Source: Acidobacteriota bacterium (GTDB lineage: Bacteria > Acidobacteriota > Vicinamibacteria > Vicinamibacterales > CAVVIG01). From it: a stretch of DNA of 10,296 nt. Both the position numbers and the translations under genes were made by a program. This document shows, one piece after another, positions 1 to 7,020 of the stretch. Each line of letters starts with the position of its first letter. Within the stretch, counting starts at the first letter, position 1. The notes under the pieces are model-generated. The model saw nothing but the letters and a program-made list of their open reading frames with translations, did no database searches and had not been told where the DNA came from. The DNA lies in contig QHWK01000145.1 of NCBI GenBank assembly GCA_003223775.1, forward strand, positions 1-10,296, given 5' to 3'.

Positions 1-999
1 CTCGACACCGATCCGAGCTTGCTGGAGTACTTCAAGCCGCATCGGCCGCTGCGCGAGGGCCTCGAGTACGTCGATCGCAACGGCGGTTCGAATCCGCTGA
101 CGTTGGTGGTCGCCGAAGCCGACGGCCGGCCGCTGAACCACAAAGACGCGTACAAAGACCTGTGGACGCTGCAAACCGCGCTCGAGGAGCACAAAGGCGT
201 CGGCACTGTCGTCTCGCTGCCGTTACTGGTGGCTGAAGGACGGCGGCGCCCTCTATCGTTCCTGGTTTCCACCGAACACATCTTGAAGACGCTCGACGAA
301 CCAAAGTACGGCCGCGTGGCGCGAACCTTCATCACGCCGGACCGAATGCAGGCTGCGTTCTATCTCCGGATGGTCGAACGCGATCGCACGAGGCCGCGCG
401 CCGAGGTGGTCGACAATCTGCGCGCGGTCGTTCGGCGAAGCGGATTCAAAACGGTGCTCGCCGGCGGGATTTACCGCCTGGAAGGAGACCTGGCCGCGCT
501 CGTCGCATCGAGCGTGACCACTGGACTACTGTGGCTGATGCTGCTCTTCACGATCATCGCCGTCATCGTCGCACGATCGATTCGCGGGGCCGCGGCGATG
601 ATCGTCAGCCTGTCACTCGTGCCCTTGTGCATGCTCGGCGGAGTGGGGCTCCTGCGCGTGCCGGTCGATATCATCTCGGCGCCGGCGACGAATATCTGCA
701 TCGGCATGGCCATCGATTCAATGGTGCACCTGATGTTCGGGGTGCGGCGCGCAGAACGTGACGGCAAAGAAGGTTGGAGCGCATGGATCGCGGGCCGTGA
801 AGAGCAGTGGCGCGGGATCGTGTACTCCGATGTGATTATCGCCGCCGGTTTCGCGATCTTCGTGCTCTCGGACTTTCCACCGACACAACGCTTCGGGTTG
901 GTCGTCGTGTTTGGCACGATTATCGATATCCTCGGCAATCTGTTCGTTCTGCCATTGCTTGGCGGCGCCAGCTTGAAGCGATCGCGCATTCACACGTGA
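1..999 (+). CDS. RND/MMPL-family exporter, C-terminal part (5' end outside window)
   Basis: The frame is open from base 1 to the TGA at 997-999, giving 332 visible residues, so the real start lies upstream of the window. The first ~165 residues are soluble and look like the end of a periplasmic loop. They are followed by membrane segments at about residues 166-191, 195-219, 222-247, 274-292 and 297-318. The fourth-helix-like motif GMAIDSMVH (residues 235-243), with its buried Asp, matches the proton-relay position of MMPL/RND transporters. Members export lipids, hydrophobic compounds or other substrates across the inner membrane using the proton gradient. The substrate cannot be told from this fragment. 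The gene converges on the ADOP1 permease gene with only 22 bases between stops and no hairpin terminator seen there. The family call is firm; the subfamily is not. Confidence 0.85.
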   Translation, partial: LDTDPSLLEYFKPHRPLREGLEYVDRNGGSNPLTLVVAEADGRPLNHKDAYKDLWTLQTALEEHKGVGTVVSLPLLVAEGRRRPLSFLVSTEHILKTLDEPKYGRVARTFITPDRMQAAFYLRMVERDRTRPRAEVVDNLRAVVRRSGFKTVLAGGIYRLEGDLAALVASSVTTGLLWLMLLFTIIAVIVARSIRGAAAMIVSLSLVPLCMLGGVGLLRVPVDIISAPATNICIGMAIDSMVHLMFGVRRAERDGKEGWSAWIAGREEQWRGIVYSDVIIAAGFAIFVLSDFPPTQRFGLVVVFGTIIDILGNLFVLPLLGGASLKRSRIHT

Positions 1000-1021
1000 C
1001 TCGGGCTCAGGTCACGATCTC

Positions 1022-3487
1022 TTACTCGGTCCGTAAAGCCTCCAGAGGACTGAGGCGAGCGCCACGGCGCGCAGGGAGCCAACATGCCACCAGCGCGACC
1101 GTCAACAACAGGACCGTTGTCGCCGCAAACACAACCGGGTCACGAGCGCTGACGCCGTAGAGCAGCGACGCGATGAGTCGGCTGCCCGCGTATGCGAGGC
1201 CGAGGCCGACGATGATGCCAGCGATCGCGACGAGTCCCCCTTGCCTGACGATCATGCCCGCGACTTGGCCAGGATCTGCGCCGAGGGCCAGGCGCACGCC
1301 GATCTCGCCCGTCCGCTGACTCACGACGTAGGACATGACGCCGTAGATGCCGATCACGCCGAGCATCAGCGCGAGGCTCGCGGCGATCATGATGAGAATC
1401 ATTGTGAACGCCATCTGCGCGGCGGCGCGATCGAGGATGTCTTCCAGCGACCGCACGTCGGACACAGCCAGGTTCGAATCGATCTCGCCGACCGCGGTAC
1501 GCACCGCGGCTGCGAGGTTGGAGGGCGGCGTCGCAGCGCGCACGGTATAGCTCATCTTGGAGACGCTCGGTCCAAGCATTGTCTCGGCGGGGATGTCTGG
1601 ACCGCCGGCGATGGACATCGGCATGTAGAGTTGGGCTACCGGCGTCCGCTCCGCGAGCGACGCGACAGGCGTGTTCGAGACGACACCGACAATCTCCAGC
1701 CACGGCGGGGCGTTCGGTGATGACGTCGGTGGGGTCGAAGATCTGAAACGCTTGCCGAGTGGATCCTGATTCGGGAAGAGCGCGTCGGCCAGCGCCGTGT
1801 TCACGACAGCGACCGGTTCGCCACGCTCCACGTCCCCGCGGTCGATGAACCGGCCGCGGAGCAATCGGATGCCCGTCGCCTCGAAGTAGCCGCCGGCGAC
1901 AGCGTAGAACAAGGCCCTTGGCCGAAGCATGCCGTCGTCGACGACTCCTTCCGGCACCACCATGTGCTCAAAACAAAAGGTCGAAAGAGGCAGGCAGCTT
2001 GACGCGGACGCAGCGGTGACGCCCGGTATCGCGCTCAGGCGATCCAGGATCGCGCGGTGCGTGGCAACTGCCGAGCGGCGGCTCGCGTATTCGCGATCGG
2101 GCAGCACGATGCCGAAGGTGAGCGCCGATCTGGCGTCGAAGCCTGGATCCACGGTGCGAAGCTTCTGAAAGCTGCGGAGCATCAGACCGGAGAAGACGAC
2201 GAGCACGAGTGCGAGGGCCACCTGTCCGCCCATCAACAGATGACGTGCGCGGTAGCGGCCGCGGCTTGCGGTGTTGCTGCGACCACTCTCGTGAAGTGAC
2301 GCCGGGAGCGGCGCGAGACGCAGCCAGGGGATCGCGCCGAACGCTATGGCGGCCAGCAGGCTCAACGCCAGCGTGAACGCAAGCACGGACGCATCCAGAC
2401 GCACTTCTTCCAGCCGGGGAAGGTTGACGGGCGCGAAGGCGACGAGGAGTCGCACGGCGCCCCAGGACAGGCCGAGCCCGATCACACTTCCGGCGATAGA
2501 GAGCAGCACGCTCTCGGCGAGAAAGTAGCCGGCGAGCGCGCGGCGGCCGGCCCCAAGTGCCTGGCGCACGGCCACCTCACGCCGCCGTGCATCGGAGCGT
2601 ACGAGAAAGAGGTTCGCGACGTTCGCGCACGCCACGAGCAACACGAGCCCGACCGCTGCCAGCAGGATCCACAGCGTGCGAGCAATTTGGCCGACGACGG
2701 CGTCCTGCAGCGGCAGCGCGGTGGCGATCCACCCGCGATGATTGGGAGACACGCGCGAAAGATCCGTCATGAGCCGGGTCATCTCGGCGCGAGCGCTCGC
2801 GAGCGTCGTGCCATCGCGCAACCGCGCGACGCCCATGAACGTAAACAGACTGGATGCCGTCGCCCTCGTGGACTGGGCGGCGATCCAGGCATCCGTGCGA
2901 GCGTCGGGAAATGTAAATGAGGCGGGCATCACGCCGACGACGGTCGTGGGCAGTCCGTCGATGGTGAGCGATCGGCCGACGATGGCGGGATCACGTCCGT
3001 AACGGCGGATCCAGAGCCCATGCGAGAGCACGACAGGCGGCGGGCTGCCCGGCACGCTTTCCTGCTCGGTAAACCAACGGCCCAGGGCTGGCTGAACGCG
3101 GAGCGCGGACGCAAGCGACGGCGTCGCGCGGGATATCTGAATCCGTTCGGGGTTGCCTTCCTTACCCGTGAGCGTGACGCCGGAGAGGTTGTAAACCGCC
3201 ACCCTCTCGAGCGTGCGCGCGCGATCGGCGAGCTGGTAATAGAGCTGCCAGCTCATGTACTTGACGCCGGAGTTGATGTTTCGCGTGGGAAGGCCGAAGT
3301 CGAGCGCGATCAGCCGATCCGAGTCCGGGTAGGGGAGCGGGTTGACGACGACTCGATACACCACGGTGAACATCGCAGCGTTTGCGCCAACGGCCAGCGC
3401 CAAGGTCAACAGGGAGGCGAGCGTGAACGCCGGGCTCCGTACCAATCGCCGGGCCGCGTGCCGAACCTCGCGTCCGACTGCATCCAT
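1022..3487 (-). CDS. ADOP-family (MacB/FtsX-like) orphan ABC permease, intact, short N terminus (ADOP1)
   Basis: This 821-residue inner-membrane protein has the MacB-type layout in duplicate. A first helix lies at about residues 20-45. A periplasmic core domain (MacB_PCD-like) spans about 46-265. A first FtsX-type three-helix block lies at about 270-297, 322-350 and 366-390. A linking helix is at about 418-438 and a second periplasmic core at about 440-690. The second FtsX block lies at about 693-722, 748-775 and 783-805. After each block's first helix comes the family signature with R-E-V/I-G/A-V-R-x-A-L-G-A (303-313 and 727-737). This double arrangement, with no ATPase gene beside it, is that of TIGR03434 (ADOP), whose function is unknown. 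It begins directly at the first-helix region and lacks the ~90-residue prefix seen in ADOP2. The ATG at 3487 has GAAGG 8 bases upstream. It lies 193 bases after ADOP2 and could share its transcript or use its own promoter. Confidence 0.92.
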   Translation of the reverse strand: MDAVGREVRHAARRLVRSPAFTLASLLTLALAVGANAAMFTVVYRVVVNPLPYPDSDRLIALDFGLPTRNINSGVKYMSWQLYYQLADRARTLERVAVYNLSGVTLTGKEGNPERIQISRATPSLASALRVQPALGRWFTEQESVPGSPPPVVLSHGLWIRRYGRDPAIVGRSLTIDGLPTTVVGVMPASFTFPDARTDAWIAAQSTRATASSLFTFMGVARLRDGTTLASARAEMTRLMTDLSRVSPNHRGWIATALPLQDAVVGQIARTLWILLAAVGLVLLVACANVANLFLVRSDARRREVAVRQALGAGRRALAGYFLAESVLLSIAGSVIGLGLSWGAVRLLVAFAPVNLPRLEEVRLDASVLAFTLALSLLAAIAFGAIPWLRLAPLPASLHESGRSNTASRGRYRARHLLMGGQVALALVLVVFSGLMLRSFQKLRTVDPGFDARSALTFGIVLPDREYASRRSAVATHRAILDRLSAIPGVTAASASSCLPLSTFCFEHMVVPEGVVDDGMLRPRALFYAVAGGYFEATGIRLLRGRFIDRGDVERGEPVAVVNTALADALFPNQDPLGKRFRSSTPPTSSPNAPPWLEIVGVVSNTPVASLAERTPVAQLYMPMSIAGGPDIPAETMLGPSVSKMSYTVRAATPPSNLAAAVRTAVGEIDSNLAVSDVRSLEDILDRAAAQMAFTMILIMIAASLALMLGVIGIYGVMSYVVSQRTGEIGVRLALGADPGQVAGMIVRQGGLVAIAGIIVGLGLAYAGSRLIASLLYGVSARDPVVFAATTVLLLTVALVACWLPARRGARLSPLEALRTE

Positions 3488-3680
3488 ACGTCCCGCCTTC
3501 TCTCTCGACTGTATTCGTTGCTGCTGCCGCCGGAGCCGCGCGCGCGCGCCCCATCGCTCCGATCAGCGCCGGCCTGGGGCCTGCGTCGTCGTCTCTCACG
3601 TGAGTCATTAGACAGAATTCGCCCTCCAAGAGTTGACGGACACTAAGCACGCGCGGCCGGAATCTGGGAGCGCTGACCGA

Positions 3681-5342
3681 TTATTCGTTGAGTACCGCAG
3701 CAGGGTTCACACGTGCGGCGCGGCGCGCCGGCAACCACGTCGCGACGAGCGCGACCGCCGCGAGCAGGAGCGCGACGCCGCCGATGACCACCGGATCGGT
3801 CGGTCTGACGCCGTAGAGCAGCCCCGCCATCAACCGCGCCATGCCGGCTGTGCCGGCGAACCCCGCGACGATGCCGAGCAGAGTCATGCGCGCGCCGTCG
3901 CGCATGACGAGACGGAAGACGTCCGAGGCGGAGCTGCCGAGCGCCATCCGGATGCCGATTTCGCGCCGCCGCTCGGTGACCTGCGCGGCGAGCACGCCGT
4001 ACACTCCGATTGCCGCGAGGAACAGCGCCACCGCGCCAAACGCCGTCGCGATGACCATCGGCATCCGTCGCTGGACCAGCGAGCGATCGAGCCGCTCCTC
4101 CATGGTGCGCACGTCATACAAGGGGAGCTCCCGGTCGATCGACGCGAGCGTGGATCGCAGCGGCGCGATGATGGCTTCTGGATCCTGCGCGCTTCTGACG
4201 GCGACCACGATCGATCGCGCCGGCTGCTGCGCGTACGGAAAATAGTACGCGCCAACCGGCGGATCCTTCGGCGTCAGGCCGGTCACCTGGACGTTCGCGA
4301 CCACGCCAATCACTGTGTAGGAGCGCGCGTCGGGGCCTCGCGTCAGGAGATCGAGCACGCCGGTGGGATTGGCGGGCCTGAGAAGGCGCTGGCCGACGGC
4401 GTCGCGGCCAGGCCAGAATCGCCGCGCAAGCCGCTCGTCGACGATGACCACTGGCGGCGCCGAGGCGGTGTCGCGCCGGTCGAAGTATCGCCCGCGCAGG
4501 AGCGGGATGCGCATCGCCTCGAAATAGCCGTCGCTCGCGCTGATCAGGTGCGGCGCCACGATCGATTCGCCGCCTCCCGGCTCGCTCCCCGCCGCGAGGA
4601 TGATGCCGCTGCTGTAGTTCCCCCCGAGGGGGATGGTTGTCGTCAGCCCGGCGGCGCCGACGCCGGGAAGGGCGCGCGTGCGCTCGAGCAGCCGGTCGGC
4701 GACCTGTCCGAGCGCCGACGCGTCGCGATACGCGCTCGACGGAAGATTAATCGCGGCCGTGACGACGCCGGCCGGCTCGAACCCCGGATCGATCGCGAGG
4801 ACGGCGCGGAAGCTGGCGAGCAGCAGCGCCGCGCCGATGAGCAGCATGAAAGCGAGCGCGACCTGCGCGGTCGCGAGCAGCCGGCGAAGCCTGCCGGCCG
4901 TGGTTCCCGCCGTGCCGCTTCGGCCCGCGTCGCGCAGCACGTCAGTGACATTGACACTCGACAGCCGTACCAGCGGAATCAGGCCGGCGGCAACGCCCAC
5001 GGCCGCGGCAAGCGTCAGCATCGCCCCGGCGGCCTGCCAGTCGAGCCTGATCTCATGGCTGCGCGGCAGCACGTCGAGATCGAGCCCGGCCACCAGACGC
5101 AGCACCCACCAGCCGGCCGCCATGCCCATCGCTCCGCCGCACACCGCGAGCAGCGTCGTCTCGGTGAGCACCTGTCGGCCGACGCGAGCCACGCTCGCGC
5201 CGAGCGCATAGCGCGTCGCCAGCTCGCGCCAGCGCGCGGCCGATCGCATGAGGAACAGGTTCGCGAGGTTGACGCCGCCGATCAGCAGCACGAAGAGTGC
5301 GCCGGCCCACAGCAGGTACAGCGTCGCGCGGACGTCACGCAC
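3681..5342 (-). CDS. ADOP2 C-terminal fragment: both FtsX blocks and periplasmic core 2
   Basis: This is the 553-residue product if translation restarts at GTG 5342. AGGA lies 7 bases upstream of that codon, so reinitiation is conceivable but unproven. The fragment has membrane helices at about residues 7-32, 58-85 and 106-126 (first FtsX block) and 156-178 (linker). Periplasmic core 2 spans about 180-425. The second FtsX block has helices at 428-455, 484-508 and 517-537. Family signatures R-E-L-A-T-R-Y-A-L-G-A (39-49) and R-E-I-G-I-R-M-A-L-G (460-469) follow the first helix of each block, and the usual W-L-P-A-R-R-A end is present. No frameshift or second stop is seen, so the decay, if real, is recent. 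GTG 5342 is more likely an internal Val codon of the original 914-residue protein than a native start. Confidence 0.55.
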   Translation of the reverse strand: MRDVRATLYLLWAGALFVLLIGGVNLANLFLMRSAARWRELATRYALGASVARVGRQVLTETTLLAVCGGAMGMAAGWWVLRLVAGLDLDVLPRSHEIRLDWQAAGAMLTLAAAVGVAAGLIPLVRLSSVNVTDVLRDAGRSGTAGTTAGRLRRLLATAQVALAFMLLIGAALLLASFRAVLAIDPGFEPAGVVTAAINLPSSAYRDASALGQVADRLLERTRALPGVGAAGLTTTIPLGGNYSSGIILAAGSEPGGGESIVAPHLISASDGYFEAMRIPLLRGRYFDRRDTASAPPVVIVDERLARRFWPGRDAVGQRLLRPANPTGVLDLLTRGPDARSYTVIGVVANVQVTGLTPKDPPVGAYYFPYAQQPARSIVVAVRSAQDPEAIIAPLRSTLASIDRELPLYDVRTMEERLDRSLVQRRMPMVIATAFGAVALFLAAIGVYGVLAAQVTERRREIGIRMALGSSASDVFRLVMRDGARMTLLGIVAGFAGTAGMARLMAGLLYGVRPTDPVVIGGVALLLAAVALVATWLPARRAARVNPAAVLNE

Positions 5343-5459
5343 GACATCGTCCTGGAGCGGTACGACGATGGTCCGATAACCGCCGTCGCGGATCAGATTC
5401 CTGAACTGCGGGAGCCGCTCCTCGTTGCGGGCATTGAGCGCGTCGATCTCGCGCTGCGC

Positions 5460-5462
5460 CTA
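5460..5462 (-). other. In-frame amber codon in ADOP2
   Basis: On the minus strand the reading is GTC GAT TAG GCG CAG CGC. The codons on both sides are in the same frame (6425 and 5342 differ from it by multiples of three) and both encode ADOP family sequence. One C-to-T change of a Gln codon CAG would produce it. Confidence 0.9.
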
Positions 5463-6425
5463 ATCGACCGACGCACCCGTCTTCAAGCGCGCGATCATCA
5501 CCCAGTTGTTGCTATGGCGCGAGGCGTCGGATTGCTGATCCGCCGTGAACGACAGCGGCAGCCAGAGGTCGATGTCCTTCCACAAGTACTCGAAGCCGGC
5601 GGCGAGGATGCCGACGACGCGAAACGGCCGGCCGTCGAGGCGGATGTCGCGGCCGACCAGCGACGCGTCGCCGCCGTACCGCCGCCGCCAGAACGCATAC
5701 GACAACATGACCTTCGCGTCGTTGCCCAGCTCGGCGTCCTGTTCCGTGATCGTACGGCCGGCGAACGTGCGCGCGCCGAGCAGCGCGTAGAACGACGGCG
5801 TCGCCCGAAGGACGTTGAGGCGGTCGGCGCCGCCCGGCGCGTCGAGCGTGACGCTGCCGCGCCGATAGAGCATCACCTCGTCGAACGAGCGGACGTCGCG
5901 CCGACGGTCGAAGTAGTCCGGCACGGACGCGGCGCCCACGCCCGGCCCCGCCGCGCCGAACCCGAATTTCGGATACAGGTTCGACACCAGCACGATCCGG
6001 TCGGCGTCCGCGATTGGCAGCGGCTTGAGCAGGACCGATCGCACGATGCTGAAGATCACCGTGTTGCCGCCGAGACAGACGACGAGCGTCGCCAGCACCG
6101 TCAGCGTGAAGCTGCGCTCGCGCGTCCAGCTCCGCATCGCAAAGCGCGCGTCGCGGAGCACGTCGGAGGCGCGCTCCGCCCACGGACGTCCTTTCCGATG
6201 AGCGGGCGGCGTCCGCCACTCTTGCCGATGGGCGCGCGGTGCGGAGATGAGCGCGTCCGCCATCCCGCTCAGCCACGCGCGCGCATACCCGGGCGCGCCG
6301 TGACGGCGGCGGGCCGCGTCGAGGCAGTCGAGGAACAGCGTTTCCAACTCGCGCCCGTGCGCGCGGCGCACGCGCGGCGGCCAGAGGAGCAGGAGCAGGC
6401 GATACAGGAGGCGTGTGGCGCTCAT
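5460..6425 (-). CDS. ADOP2 N-terminal fragment: prefix domain, first helix, most of periplasmic core 1
   Basis: This is the 321-residue product if TAG 5460-5462 acts as a stop. Residues 1-75 form a basic, helical prefix (LLYRLLLLLWPPRVRRAHGR, then ELETLFLDCLDAARRR) of the kind called permease prefix domain 1 in ADOP proteins. Residues ~90-105 are the amphipathic lead (VLRDARFAMRSWTRERSFTL), followed by one membrane helix at about 106-132. Residues ~133-321 form most of the first MacB-type periplasmic core, ending inside it at ASVD. With one helix and a broken core it is unlikely to work alone. The start is ATG 6425, just after padR, with no strong Shine-Dalgarno sequence (translational coupling is likely). 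It belongs with the 3681-5342 fragment in one original gene. Confidence 0.6.
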   Translation of the reverse strand: MSATRLLYRLLLLLWPPRVRRAHGRELETLFLDCLDAARRRHGAPGYARAWLSGMADALISAPRAHRQEWRTPPAHRKGRPWAERASDVLRDARFAMRSWTRERSFTLTVLATLVVCLGGNTVIFSIVRSVLLKPLPIADADRIVLVSNLYPKFGFGAAGPGVGAASVPDYFDRRRDVRSFDEVMLYRRGSVTLDAPGGADRLNVLRATPSFYALLGARTFAGRTITEQDAELGNDAKVMLSYAFWRRRYGGDASLVGRDIRLDGRPFRVVGILAAGFEYLWKDIDLWLPLSFTADQQSDASRHSNNWVMIARLKTGASVD

Positions 6426-6435
6426 GAGGCGAGCG

Positions 6436-6804
6436 TTAGGCGTCCTTGCGGAGGACGCGCTTCGCGCGGGCGGCGTTCACGAGGCGCAGGTGTCGATCGG
6501 CTTCCGCCGTGCACGCGCGCCGGCCGGCCGGCGTAATGCGGTAGAAGCGCGGGCGTCCGCCGCCGGCGACGAAGCCCTCCGGGGCCTCGGTTCCGACCAC
6601 CAGGCCCTCTTCGTTCATCCGCTTGAGCGCGAGGTAGAGCATGCCGGGCCAGACCTGCACCCGGCCGTCGGTCTGCGCGGCGACTTCCTGGATGATGCCG
6701 AGGCCATGGCGGCTGTCGTCGGCGAGCGCGAGGAGGATGTGGAACCAGTGATCGGGCAGCGGAGTGCCGGGAGTGAATGAAGTCCTGGCGCGACTCACGG
6801 TCAC
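6436..6804 (-). CDS. PadR-family transcriptional regulator
   Basis: This 122-residue protein is a winged helix-turn-helix regulator of the short PadR class. Residues ~18-45 hold the first helices (WFHILLALADDSRHGLGIIQ). Residues 53-71 form the recognition helix region with the PadR-typical GMLYLALKRMNEEGLV. Residues ~84-97 form the wing (RPRFYRITPAGRRA). A C-terminal helix (~100-120) serves dimerisation. PadR proteins usually repress their own gene and a linked transport operon until a ligand or stress releases them. The start is GTG 6804, chosen because GGAGG (6813-6817) lies 8 bases upstream. The second GTG at 6798 is too far from it. ADOP2 follows after 10 bases, so the regulator probably controls the permease pair. 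Its operator candidate is at 6825-6846. Confidence 0.93.
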   Translation of the reverse strand: MTVSRARTSFTPGTPLPDHWFHILLALADDSRHGLGIIQEVAAQTDGRVQVWPGMLYLALKRMNEEGLVVGTEAPEGFVAGGGRPRFYRITPAGRRACTAEADRHLRLVNAARAKRVLRKDA

Positions 6805-6823
6805 CGAACCGGCCTCCGCGGCG

Positions 6824-6851
6824 AGTATAACTGAATTCAGATATACGTCAA
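6824..6851 (-). promoter_or_regulatory. Sigma70-type promoter of padR-ADOP2
   Basis: Minus strand: -35 TTGACG (6846-6851), 16-base spacer, -10 TATACT (6824-6829). Each box differs from consensus at one position. The start point should fall near 6817-6818, making a very short leader of about 13 bases with GGAGG at its extreme 5' end. The AT-rich run stands out from the GC-rich surroundings. Confidence 0.75.
6825..6846 (-). promoter_or_regulatory. 22-bp palindrome inside the padR promoter, probable PadR operator
   Basis: The arms GTATATCTGAA and TTCAGTTATAC are perfect reverse complements except for one position (A6830 against A6841 on the plus strand). The palindrome is centred on the EcoRI-like GAATTC. 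It fills the whole promoter spacer, takes in five of the six -10 bases and reaches the inner base of the -35. A dimer bound here would block RNA polymerase. PadR proteins bind such dyads as dimers and commonly autoregulate. Binding by this particular PadR is an inference. Confidence 0.7.
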
Positions 6852-6870
6852 TGAGTCGCCTTGCAGGTAC

Positions 6871-6913
6871 AACAAAAATGGCTCAATCAGTACGTGCCTC
6901 TGATTGAGCCATT
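6871..6913 (-). terminator. Intrinsic terminator of the gap-pgk-tpiA-secG-tRNA transcript
   Basis: A perfect 14-bp inverted repeat (6877-6890 with 6900-6913, loop 6891-6899) lies 6 bases after the tRNA CCA end. On the minus strand it is followed by a T-rich run (ATTTTTGTTGT). This is a textbook Rho-independent terminator. It also insulates the cluster from padR, which is transcribed in the same direction downstream. Confidence 0.92.
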
Positions 6914-6919
6914 CAGATC

Positions 6920-7006
6920 TGGTGCGGAAGAGGGGATTCGAACCCCTACGGTCTTGCGACCGCCAGCCCCTCAAGCTGGTGCGTCTGCCAGTTCCGCCAC
7001 TTCCGC
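6920..7006 (-). tRNA. leuU: tRNA-Leu, anticodon GAG, CCA encoded
   Basis: The 87-nt sequence folds as a class II tRNA. The 7-bp acceptor stem pairs GCGGAAG with CTTCCGC. The D arm contains the AACTGGCAGA loop. The anticodon stem CCAGC/GCTGG encloses loop TTGAGGG, with anticodon GAG at 6970-6972. A long variable arm (CGGTC-GCAA-GACCG) is typical of leucine tRNAs. The T stem is AGGGG/CCCCT with loop TTCGAAT, the discriminator is A and CCA is encoded. It reads CUC and CUU codons. The 5' end is only 14 bases from the secG stop and no promoter is seen there. It is therefore probably cut by RNase P from the polycistronic transcript and ends at the terminator just downstream. The gene order secG then tRNA-Leu(GAG) matches secG-leuU of E. 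coli. Confidence 0.97.
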
Positions 7007-7020
7007 GACGAGAATCGATG

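Larger units (their letters stand above)
3681..6425 (-). pseudogene. ADOP-family orphan permease interrupted by one in-frame TAG (ADOP2)
   Basis: From ATG 6425 to TAA 3681 a single frame of 915 codons encodes a complete ADOP permease. The only internal stop is TAG at 5460-5462 (codon 322). The 39 codons between the stop and the next possible start (GTG 5342) continue the family sequence (AQREIDALNARNEERLPQF onward), so nothing is missing and no frame is shifted. The stop sits where ADOP relatives usually have Gln in a -QAQ- run, so a CAG-to-TAG transition is the simplest cause. Nonsense pseudogene, split expression by reinitiation, suppressor readthrough and a base-call error remain possible. 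TAG also ends secG in this window, so genome-wide reassignment of TAG is unlikely. The gene starts 10 bases after the padR stop, so it should be co-transcribed with padR. Confidence 0.8.

Noticed and set aside
19..21. TTG as start of the MMPL-type exporter
   Set aside because: The frame is open through base 1 and the protein begins mid-domain, so the gene is truncated by the window edge.
1000..1021. Bidirectional terminator between the converging exporter and ADOP1 genes
   Set aside because: Only 22 bases lie between the stops. No inverted repeat or T-tract was found there.
3595..3604. CTCACGTGAG palindrome and a (CG)6 run at 3537-3549 in the ADOP2-ADOP1 gap as regulatory sites
   Set aside because: Short palindromes and CG runs are expected by chance at this base composition. 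No convincing -35/-10 pair accompanies them and they do not resemble the padR dyad.
3162..3650. Minus-strand 162-residue frame covering the ADOP1 upstream gap
   Set aside because: It is out of frame with ADOP1 and overlaps its first 300 bases. Its GGAGG is 14 bases from the nearest ATG and no family similarity is seen.
5460..5462. TAG recoded as a sense codon (for example pyrrolysine)
   Set aside because: TAG ends secG in the same window, no recoding genes are seen, and a Gln codon one transition away explains it more simply.
3633..6536. Plus-strand 967-residue open frame
   Set aside because: It lies antisense to ADOP2 and padR, is dominated by Arg/Ala/Asp/His/Glu with no recognisable domain, and arises from GC-rich codon bias. 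The minus strand carries clear family proteins.
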